Of a DNA stretch of 64,000 nucleotides, positions 41,801-53,800 are shown piece after piece. Every line of letters begins with the position of its first letter. Positions within the stretch are counted from its first letter, which is position 1. The notes under the pieces are model-generated. The model was not told where the DNA came from. It ran no database searches and was given only the letters and a program-made list of their open reading frames with translations. Source of the DNA: Owenia fusiformis (lineage: Eukaryota; Annelida; Polychaeta; Sabellida; Oweniidae); assembly GCA_903813345.2 (NCBI GenBank), contig CAIIXF020000008.1, positions 36,418,867-36,482,866 on the forward strand, given 5' to 3'. Made by a program: the position numbers and the translations under genes.

Positions 41801-44800
41801 TATTTTCTATCTTGACTTGTGCCATCTGAAGGGAGTTATTGTGGACATTGAATATGATGTCTAGTTGTAACAATACTAGGTGGGTCAATGTATGATAACT
41901 CTGATATGTGAATATAAATGCAGTGATCTCCCCAGCATTAAAGCAAGTAGGCGCAGCACCAACCTGAGATTTTGAAAATTGGCTTGCACCCACCCGAAAA
42001 TCCATTTACACCCACCCGAAAATCCATTTGCACTTACTTCAAAATGAGAAGACATGAAATATTGGCATGATTTGATCAATTTTGGTCTAAAAATGAGAAT
42101 TTTGCACCCACCTGAGAAAAAATACTGGGGAGATCACTGAAATGTACATAGTAGTAAATTCATGTTCATTACATGTATATGTGAACTGTGATCTACAAAT
42201 GGAATCTAAATATTATCTAAATGCAGTAAATCCCACCATTGGGTTTTGCCTTCGATGGCATACTGAAAGATCTGTTCATCTTCCTAGTGGCTCCTAATGC
42301 TGCATATGTTGTTTGTTCTGAGAATATACAATTAAAATAAGATATGAATATTTAAGAATATTCAAACTCTTAGAAAAAGTGATATCTATGGAAAATTCTT
42401 CATATTCCTCAGAGTGTTAATATTATCCCAATAAAATGAAGCTTCTATAAACTTTTAGCCTAAAAGTATAATTCATTCATATATGTATAATACTTTAACA
42501 GTGGCATTGCAATATATGTATTTATACTTTTAAAATTATTTCATATTTCCAATCCATCATTTTCAACCAAGATCATAAATAAGGGACAGTGTGGACCATC
42601 TCTTCTCAACTCTTTTACTGGCATCAAGAAACAACTCATTAAAATCTTCTCACAATTTTTGTCACCTGGTGTGAATTTCTCCTTTCCCATACTCTTTCTG
42701 ACTTAACAAACTGGTCAAAATAATTTCACTTATAATTTCATAATTATCCACATTTAATACAAGGTTTTCAATTGGACAAAAGGCAATTTTGAAAAACTCA
42801 GTATCACTTAAAGTCACTAGACAGGCCCATAGGGGGTTCGGCCAAAAATTCTTTCAAAATCATGCAGTTTTTCACCATTTTGAACACCTCTCAAGTGATT
42901 TTAGCAATATTTGGGCCAAAATTGTTAAATGTGAACCCTCCCCTGGAAATTTTTGAAAACTGAACCCCCTTGGCAAATCCTGGCTACAGGCCTGCTAGAG
43001 TAGAGATACTGGGAAAAATCATGTTAACACAGGAATGATATTTTAGAAATAGCTTACTGTTACTGTCTGGGGAGGGGTCCCTCTGTGTACTTGATAATCC
43101 CGCCTGTCGCTTTTTCATCTTTTTACCATCACTTGAGTTAGGAGAATCCTCCCATGTATTCTTTGTCTTTACGGGAGGTATATCATCTTCTTTGCTATAA
43201 CGACTCTGAAAGCAGAAAAACATTTGGTTATTCTTTACCCTTTGAAAATAGGACTGAGTTCCTAGCATTCTTAAATTTTTGTTATTTCTGAAAAACCTCC
43301 AAATCAATCAGAGCTTTTTTATAAGCTATGATACAACCAACATGGCTGTAAATTGCTGAGTTGACTTGAACACCAGACTCTAAAATCAACTAAACTTAGT
43401 CAGAGTGCAGTATGCTGAACACTGTTCTCAGGGTAGTTATTCTTTATCACATTTATGCCATTATTAGCTCATTAATCAAGATGAGAATATCTACAATGTC
43501 GTAACTCATTGTAATCACAAAAGAAATGGATCTTTTATATTGTCTGAGTTAGTCAGTTTGGATCAGAGGTGATTCAGTTTATATTTCATGGCTAAAGAAA
43601 CAGAAAAGGTAAAATTGTAGAAGGGATTTATCTCAGAAACACCTTGGATTAACAGGAGTGCCTTGAAATTCTGACTTGTCTGATGTCATGCTTTTTCACT
43701 CTAATATCTTGTTCTCTTAGATTTCTTTTTTAAAATGTGTGACCTTTTGTTTATATACATCTGTATTCCAATTATACTTCAAACTATATTTCATGATCCG
43801 AGCTTTTTTCCATGAATTATTCCAAAGTATTTTTAAAGTTTAGGTAAAGTGTATGTTATTTTAGAATTCATTTGAATCCTTTTATCTATGACCATCAAGC
43901 TATGTGCCCACGTGAGAATTTAATAAATAGCCTTTCTCTAGCCTTCGAATCGATTTGCACACACTTCGAAAATGAGAAAATAATAAAAAATAGGCATATT
44001 TTGACCAAAGGTCTAATAATTGTACAAATAAGAATTTTGCACCCACTTGAAAAAATCCTGGGGAGAACACTGCAAATATATTTATGTGGCATCCAATTTT
44101 CAATACTGGCAACAAAGGCGATTTAATCTATTATGATATTTGTAAATCATGTATATTATTTTAAGAAATGATTCAAAACAAAAGTCATTTGTTAAGTTCA
44201 GTCCAGTCTGTCATCTTAAATAGAAAGTCACACAGCTCATATTGAATATATGTCATTATGGTTAAAATAAAGAAGTTTAATGTATATAGTATGTGTTTAT
44301 TTTATAAATTAAGATATAAAGGAAAAATCTATAACATACTTTATCATATTAGTATATGTAGCATTACCTTTTATTATAATTAACAGAATTAAATTGTCAT
44401 TAAACACTCCTACATCATTTGAAAGTTGACTCGCCATGAAAGCATTAGCATCAGCAGTGAAATGACATTAATCGAAATAATATAATATATATTGTGTATA
44501 TGACATTTACAGGGTGTCCTAGAACTGATGAGAACTTTTTGAGGGAGATATAAGGCATGTTTGATTTTTCTTCTTGGGTGCACTTACTAAACATACATTG
44601 AGAAATAATTGACATGAATTTCAGGCAAATATCGTTTATATTTCTGAATTTATTGACAATTAACACCACCACAAACCCTGAACATAACTTAAGATTGAAG
44701 GCCCTATGAATTCAACAAGTCATTATTCATTCCAGTTTCCTCTTAAATACTATATTAATTCAGCCATGATGTTCATGGAAATGTGATAATAGCATATGTT

Positions 44801-47800
44801 TCTGAGTTACATCATGATAAGGCTTAAAATCTCAATTTTTCATGTTTCTAGTGAAACAGAGAGATGTGATGAGTATCAGAATGGAGTGGTACAATTTTTA
44901 TAAGTTGATATCATTTATACATAGCTGAATTAATTAGCCAACGACAATGATCTCCATAAGGTTTTTTAATAGCCCTGCATTCACTTTTTTAACATAATTG
45001 CCATATGCCTGGGATAACTCATATCACAAAAAAATATTATTTTTGCAGGTGCCCGTATATAACATGTATTACATTAATATCAAAGCTCTTACTTACAAAT
45101 TCTGACAAAATTAGCTGTGCTTCTATCAAAGCAACTATAACATTCAGACTTTTCAATCTTGTTACAAATATAAGGTCACAAATAAAAAGAAAATTAAGAA
45201 GAAACATTATACTATAGACTTTGAAACGAGTAAGCTGCTTATTGTTAAATTATTACAGGAAACCAAATCAATAGTGTTGAAATGTAACCGTGTAAATGCC
45301 AAAGGCAGGGTGTAGCTTTTAAATACATTTATCTTTCACTTAAGATATCATGTAACCTGTAGATTATCATGTAAGCTGTAGATTGGTGTAACTTTTAGAC
45401 ATTTGAATAGTTCTTCAAACATTCAATCTGAAACAAAGGTCCACACAATACCAAAATCACTCAAAATTGAACTTCATGCTATAGGGTTGGATGATGAGAT
45501 CTTAACAGACGCATTTCCCGAAAATAGAACATTTTTTCAGAAACTACCAAATCCCAGGAACTGCTCATTCAATTTTTCCAAAACCATCAATGTTTCACAA
45601 TTAACAAAAACAGGTACAAACAGAATCTTAATCCATCCAAAGCTGAAGACATCTTTTGAAAACTTATTTGCTTACCTTTAGAGATTTACTGGTTTCGTGT
45701 GGGTGTTGAATTATCAGTTTATGAGATCATAAACAAGCAACATTATCAAGCATGAAGATAAACAACAGTTCTGCATCATGCAGACATAATCAATGAATTA
45801 ACAAGGTTAAAATAATCTAGAATTGGTAGTATAACCAACATTAAGTAGAACCTGTTTCCAATTCGTTTTTTGGGGATTTGTAAATGAGACTCCTTGAGCT
45901 CAAAGATGGTTTCACTCCTGCTTAAGAATTCTGTATCAGGCTATTTATATTGCCTTGTCCAATCCCTTTGCTTAAAATCCCACTCTTGGGGATGGAGGAC
46001 CTTTGATAAGTTTTACAATTTACATGTAGTGTAAGGAATAGGCCTTTAACAGGTACAATAAGGCATGGGCTTTTAACAGGTCCAATTAGGGATGGGCCTT
46101 AGTTGGGGATGGGCCTTGAATAAGTGCAGTAAGGGATGGGCCTTAATAGGGGATGGGCCTTGAATAGGTAGAGGTAGGGATGGGCCTTTAATAGATTGAA
46201 GACTTTAAATGAATTAATGAGCACAGCTGTTGAAGGTAAAACAATAACAATCATATGCAGGTAGATGAATCAGAATAAATTATATAAGAAACAATACAAT
46301 ATAAGTACATAATGCAACATATTTTCTACAATACAAATTAGAGATTTTGCACATCATTCAATTTGGTTTGCAACCATTTTTTGTTTTTCTCTTTCCTTGA
46401 TAATCTTTAATTCCAAATAGCCAAAATTAACTACATCCTAATTGTCATTTTACATTTGTTCGATTTTCTTAAGACTTTGAGATTTAGAAAATTGGTCTTT
46501 GTGTCCAATGTCTTTTAATGGTATAATTCAAACTTTTATATTCATGGATGTCTGCACTCTTATTTCATATTCTATTTGAGGAGAAATGAATTTTTATGAA
46601 AGACTGATATTAGTATGAGGCTGTTCAAGCGAGATTTTATTTCTCATTCAATTGAAACTGAAATAAGATTATGCATTGCTTTTGACATGCAAAATTAACT
46701 CTTTTAAATTCCTGTTAAATGAACTACAAACTCTAACTTATACTTCTGGATCATTGGTCAAGTTTGGTAACAATTATCAAAATAGTTTTTCAGAGTACTA
46801 ATTGTCTTCAGCCCCCACTACTAAATTGGACACCAAAGGATTATAGAACATAGTTTGCTTAGTTCTGAATTCCAAAGTCGAAACTCAGGCAACCTCAATG
46901 AATATGAACCATTTCATCAAAGCTACTTTGAGTTGAGGGCAACAATATATTTGTATTATAGATTTGTGTTCTTAATTTGATATCACAAACTTCAAATTTT
47001 AGTATCGATTTCTATCAAGTAAAAACATTGCCAAACCAAAAGCATCTCAATGTAGTCAGTATTCAAGTTTGACATAATCTCTAATCTTTAATAAAAGCAC
47101 CAATTTTTTTTTCAAATAGTCTGAGGCAAGTATTTTACATTGCATTTCATAATGATTTTAAATGATAAATATTTCAATGACATCTGTATATTATAGCTAT
47201 TTATAAATGATTCTAATGATATATATGTAAGTGACATATTTGTATTGACGAATTCAGCTGATCTAATTTCACATTGTAATTTTTTCACTTTCATCCATTT
47301 AAAGTTTGTCACATTTACCATTTCAACAATAGCTCAATTGTATGCCTTTATACAATAAATCAACAAAATTAAATAAAATGTCATTTTACATTTATTTGCT
47401 ACCATACCTCTGTAACTAGTTATAACAATAGCAACAGAAATTCCTAATAAATAATATATATTAACTTAACAACAAATCATGATCTTGACATTTTTGTATA
47501 AAATCCAATCATAATATTACAATCACGAAAGTACATGTCAGTAACCTTGTTATAATAAGTTTTTATTTGGGATTGTTTGAGACTGTATTATTTTTCAACT
47601 TTTGACAAATATATTTGATGGATTAGGTCTTTTGAGGTTTACCCTTTGCATTCGTTTGACTTCACTTCTTAAAAGAGAGCTTCGTCTTCACTCTTTCAAA
47701 CTAAAATAAACCTGTGAACTCACCGCGCCAATCAGTGTTCGTCGGCCAACTTTGACCGACGTTCTATATATGGTCATTTCTTCTGACGTCATCGTTGAGC

Positions 47801-50800
47801 CCGGAATTGACCAATGACATGCGCATATTTAATTAGAACGCATTTGGCGTATGTTTCTTCAAGCTCGCTGATTGGTGGAAGAAAAAAGGTCAGCGCGTAG
47901 GTCAAAAGTAATTTAATACCCAAACTGTCACCGGTACCCGTCGTGGGGGCGGGGCTACTAAACTGTAATATGATCTCTACTAGGCAGAGTGTAGTTTAAC
48001 TAGACTCTGCACGCAGGGTATTTGAGGTTATGAAATTTGATATTGTTGTTGAATGCTTCAGAACTTGTCTGGTGCCTGTCTTAAGACAATTTGTCAACAA
48101 TAGCAAAAAAATAGGCTGAAATTTACTTCAGTATTTCATACCATAAGAATGTCATTAATGTTCGACTTTTTTGCTTCAGTGGTTGGTATTGTTTATGGGT
48201 GTTGGTTTTTTATGTGATATTGCCAAGTAGAGATGCTTACCAATCACTGCTGAAGAATAATTCAACTTCTTGGTCGTGACATAAAAAGCATAATTATCAA
48301 TAGTTATCAGCCACTTAAAAGTGATTTTAAGCTGCTGTTTATCTTAATGGCTCTATTCTCTGGCAGATATACCTTGACAAGGGTGTATTTATATTTTCCA
48401 GAAGATAATAAAAGTGTTTAAATCCGTATATCATTGTTGCTAAAATATAAAGAAAATAGGTCAAAAAATGAAATGTGGGTGTTACTTTATATGTTGTTTG
48501 TGACACATGAACATTGCTTGGCTGAGTAGGAAGACCCTATACACAGTAACTCTCCAATATAATACTAGACAAGGCATTCACATGCAAAATGTCACCACCT
48601 ACCATTTGTTACAGATGAAGACCAATGACTGAACATCACAAATAGTTGGAGACTATAACAATATGTCACCACATTCAGTTGGTCTGTGGTGACATAACAA
48701 TTATTGCACATTGAATATTTTTTTAAAAGAAGCTTGCACCCACCTGAGAATCCCTTTACATCCACTTAATGAGAAAAAAATCATGAAAAATTCAACTTCA
48801 ACTTAATTCTGATATGAAAACCAGAATTTTGCAACTCCCTGAAGTATAATAAATCATACACAGAATACTAAAATAGCTTTATTTCTGGAATCAATGAATC
48901 CACTATATTCAACAACAAAGTAATATAAAAGCCGTTTCACTGGAGCAGAACATTAGAGATACCTGTAGTGAAAGGTAATCCCTCAATCTAATTGCATCCT
49001 TATAAAAGAGATAATGCTCTCTCCTTTCAGTATCTCTCATACTAATAATATTGAAAGCAAATTAATTGATCTCTCAGATATCTTGTTAGGGAACATCTGC
49101 AACCAGTCATGCATAAATCTATTCTGCATAAATATAAACAGGGCCATGAAGTAATTTAGTCAATGCTCTAAGGTAGTAGAACTTGTTCCTGGTTGTCTGG
49201 TGATTCAGTATATAACTAAGACTGGTAAATAGAAAAAGTTCAATCTAGGACTCCAGATTGAATTGACCTTGACTTTTACTTTTAAAATGTTGACGTTACT
49301 TCCATCTTTGGTCTTTGGTTATAAACTCAAAACAAAATGTTAAAAATTTGAACATTTTGATCTTTAATATATATATAATATTATGAAATAATACAAGTTT
49401 AACAAGAAAATAGATTTCAAAATTAGATACCAGTTTTGGAATTCTGATGAAATACCAATATTGTTGAATTTGGAGAAGAATAACCTTGACCTACTTTTTG
49501 TATATTTAGAAACCTTATGACAGCAAAGGGCTTAGACTATTCATTACTTAATCTTAACTATCAGTAAAAAGGGCCATAAAAGGTCAACTGTTTGATTGCA
49601 ATTTGATAACAGATTCAGAATCCTGAGATTTAATACCAAAATTGTTTTTTGTTGACCAGTTCTCTCTTTACACAAATATCTCAAAATAAGGCCAAAATAC
49701 CTCAGCAAAAAGTGAACACTATAAGCAATACTCTTGGATATCTGTTTACGATATCTAAAAAAGGGCTATTAAAATATAGTGTCAGGATCTCAAAATTAGG
49801 AAATTTGACCTACATTTTGACCTTGGTATTTGAATGTCCACATTTTGAATTAAGTTAGCTTTAGTGATAAGTAATCAATGCTTATTTTTGCAAAAAAGTA
49901 CCTGTTCTGTATTCTGTATGTTTCAGTATATTGCTATTATTGGTCTCATTATCTTGTAAATGATTCTCCCTTTAACTGATTGATAATACCATCCGATTGT
50001 AAGGGCCATCTAAGCCAGTTTTCATGTACCAATTTAATAATGATTTATTATATATATGCATAAACTAGATGAACAGAATCAATTTCCACCTGATATCTAT
50101 CATTGTTATCAGCTAATGAGTTGTCAGAAAGAGATCCTATTATTTTAGATCGACACAAGTACTGTAAATATCTCCTTGAAACACCATTCTGATACTCATC
50201 ACAACTGATTTTTGACTATTAATTCATTAACTTAATCTAAATACATAAAAACATCTGATAGAATGTTGCGCTCTATAGTGCCTGATTAACTAAATATGGA
50301 TTACAAGTTATCACATTCCATTACATGCTACAAACTCAGGTGTTCCTTTTATCTGATTATTAGAGATTTTTTGTCTCCAGAGGCACTTGTTTCAAGAGAC
50401 AAATCAATGAGACATCACGAATCAAGTATGTACTTATTTCACACTCCCTGGACTCATTGCCATCTCATTGTTGGCAGGATACGGCATCAATAATGGATAC
50501 AATTTGTATAGTCAATTACTCCAAACTTACAATGAACTAAGAACTTATGTTATATTGTGTACTAATTAGTAGTTCACCATGATTCCTGTTGTTTTAGAAT
50601 TGTTGTTGCAAAAAGATTCATTGGGAGTAAGGTTTCAACCCGGATCTAAGAGAACACTTATGCTGGAGTGCTAAATGTCAAGATCAATATGTTTGGTTTT
50701 GCTTCTTTAAGGGAGAGTTCTTTCATTCAGTCAAATTCTTTGATCTAGCCTTGCCAGAATAAGAATCAAAATCTTGCCTCTCAATTAGCATCCACTGATT

Positions 50801-53800
50801 TATACTTGCATTAACCTTCTGCACTCTGACTTATTTCAGCAAATATATCCCACGCATCTGACTTATTTTTCAAAAATGATATGCCTGGACTAAATAATTA
50901 ATATCTCAATAACTACTGAATGAATCTGGATAAAATTTTCACAAAGGGAAGATACACTAGCGTGGCTCATGAGAAAAATGTTCTCATGAATTTTTTCGTA
51001 CATAAACACGACTGGGCATAAATATACCATGAATACTCCTCCAGAATCCGCCGTTTTGCCCCTCGGGAGATTCAACGTCTGGTCAGAATCCAAAACTGAA
51101 TGTGCAGCGATCGAATGTTCTTCTTTTCAGTTCAGAAAATATTCTAGTTTCTATTTTCGATGACCATTAGCGGCTTCCAAGAGCCTAAAGAGCTCGAAAT
51201 CGCAATCCATTTCCTCCACATTTTCGTTGTGATCGTATTTGGCCGTCATTTTGTACGATTTGTTCACTAAAAACGACTTAAACACTGTTTAAATTGTTGA
51301 ATTGAGAAATATTTTTTGAAACATCGCCATTTCTAGGTCAACAGGAAGTCACCTTCTAAGGACTGAATAAATCGGGCAATCTAATTGGATCATAAGAACG
51401 GCGGGAAAAAGTAAAGTTTTCAAAAGTTAGATTTGTGTCGTCCGGATACGCCGGTGGATTCTGGCGGTAATTTTGAATGGGCGGACGCGGTCGCCGGTGG
51501 TCTGCTAAAGGTTAATAACCTGGCATTTATTTCATGTTGTCCAAGACATCTACCTTATGAATCATTTAGATCTCAGGGCACCCAAAAGTTTTTTTTCTTT
51601 TTTAGAAGTACTGAACGTGGCATCATGACCAAATTGAGAGTGACTAACAAAGGGCTTTCCTAGAATCCAAATTAATTGCATCATAAAGGATATTATCAAA
51701 AGTAACTGAATAAACAAGAAAACAATTAGATACAATAATATCGGAAAAACAACTGTGTGGGCAGCTTTTACTGTGAATCTATTTCCAATTTTTTGCTAAT
51801 TTTGATTTACTGAATGGTATATTCCTGAAAATATTGATGCATTCATTTTCAACTTCCCAAATTTGACTTTTCTTAATGTAGCTGTCACACTTATGCTATG
51901 TGGGCTCTCACAGTTCGCCACCATGTGGATACTTTGGGGCAGATGACAGGGCATGGCACAGATACATGGTGGGCAAAACAAATAATTTTACAGCAAGAAG
52001 CAAGATCCCCATCAGACCAAATAAAAATAAATAAATTAATTAATCAAAAAATTAATATAGTGGTGAGCCCACATGGCCAATGTGACAGCTATTACCAATT
52101 CTTTAGAAATGAGTCAAAATGCAAACATTTCCTTGAAACCATTGATCAAATCATTCTATTAACAAACCAGTCATGCATTCATGCATATCATTCACTGACT
52201 TTTGTTACTGCTATTAATCATGATAATCTATAGACCAGATGATAAGCAGATGATAAGAATTGTGTTAAGGACAAATTGAGCTCATAAAATAAAATGGAAA
52301 AATCTGAAAATACAAAGGCATATTGTCATTTCTAAATAAAAATGAGATAATTTTCAACTCAAAGGACCTGAATATAGGATTTTCAGATGAGTGCTTCTGG
52401 ATGCTTGGATCAATGATAAATGTTCATATTGCTGAATCTTGAATACAGATATGAATCATGCTTTATCCCTTCACGGATCAGAATGTCAGACTGTTTTAGT
52501 AGTCCCTACCAAACCATCTGAGAAGTTTTCTCTAACTGATGAGGCAGTTTTCATTTGTCCGAAAACTGTCAAAATAGATGGACTGAGAGTCTGATATAGT
52601 ATTTGTGATTCTGAAGGCTTACACTATCACACTACTATACCTTTTTAACCCCTAGAAATGCTTAAGATACTCTCATTGTATTGTTTAGTATATTTTTGAA
52701 AGTATCTCATAACATTTAACAGTCATCCAATAAACCATTTATAAGGAACAGACAAATAAAAACGTAATCATTACTAATAAGCCAATTGGGTTGCTCATGA
52801 ACACCAAATGCAAGGTATAGTAGAGTGACTATGAGCCATTTCTGATTAACAGACAATTTGCTGAATACAGTATGTGATTAAGGTAATGCTTACCTGTTGT
52901 CCACCTACTGGTGCACTGCTAGGGTGCATACTGAATGGTAGCCTGCTCTCCTGTTCCTCTTCCCAGGGCAGCTTCCCTTTGCCTCTACCAGCACTCATGA
53001 ACCGCTTAGGGCTATCATAGGGCCCTGGGGGGACTGTGGGGGTCGACCTGGCACTGGCAGAGCTGAGGCTCTCAAGTTCTATGGTATCTGAGCGTGTAGA
53101 GCGTGCGGAGTTCCCTCCACCACCAGATGCTTGCATTATCCATTCAATGTCTGCCCCTGCAGGGAGATTACTTGAGCCTAGACGTGCAGAGGTTGGAATC
53201 GTAATCGCATATTCTACAAGACCATCTTGGGACACTTTAGGGAGTTGTCTACGCGCTAGCCGTGCCTGCACAGCTGCCATTACACCATCCCCACCATCGT
53301 TTAACTCGACATTATCTACAGCCTTTACTAAAGGTCCAAGTTTTCCTGCCCCCATAGCTTGTGCAATGAGGGAGAAACATTCCATGCAAGCTTGCCGTAC
53401 TTGTCTCTTGCTATCAACTAGCATCATAGCAATCGTTTGACATATTTCACCAAGGTCAAATTCATAACTAGGGAATTTACTGAGTGTAGCTATAACAATG
53501 TTTAAGGTTTCAGCTCTCACTCTCGAATTTCGATTATTTAAGTTCCAACATATAGTGTTCAGGATTTCATGCCGTGACAAGGTGTTTACATGCATTAAAT
53601 TCATTGCAATTTTCATAATTGATTGTCGTATCACTATTTTGTTATCTACCATTCGCTTTGCTATAGCACTGGCAAATGATTTCAAGTATGGCGCCACACC
53701 ACCTTCTAATTTCTCAACCACAACTGCAAGAATATCAAGTGCAGCGAGAGTAATTTTGAAATTGGGATCATCTAATAGATTGTTCAAAAAACTTATAAAC

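Noticed and set aside
43900-44126. Three overlapping ORFs on both strands
   Set aside because: They fall in a fragment of the 41921 MITE family and share no protein features.
45403-45681. 92-codon open stretch in intron 1
   Set aside because: It starts at TTG, not ATG, has no flanking splice sites and no recognisable content.
51898-52233. 111-codon plus-strand ORF in TOGARAM1 intron 1
   Set aside because: Its first half is the inverted-end MITE 51881-52089 and the rest is AT-rich; no domain or splice context supports a gene.
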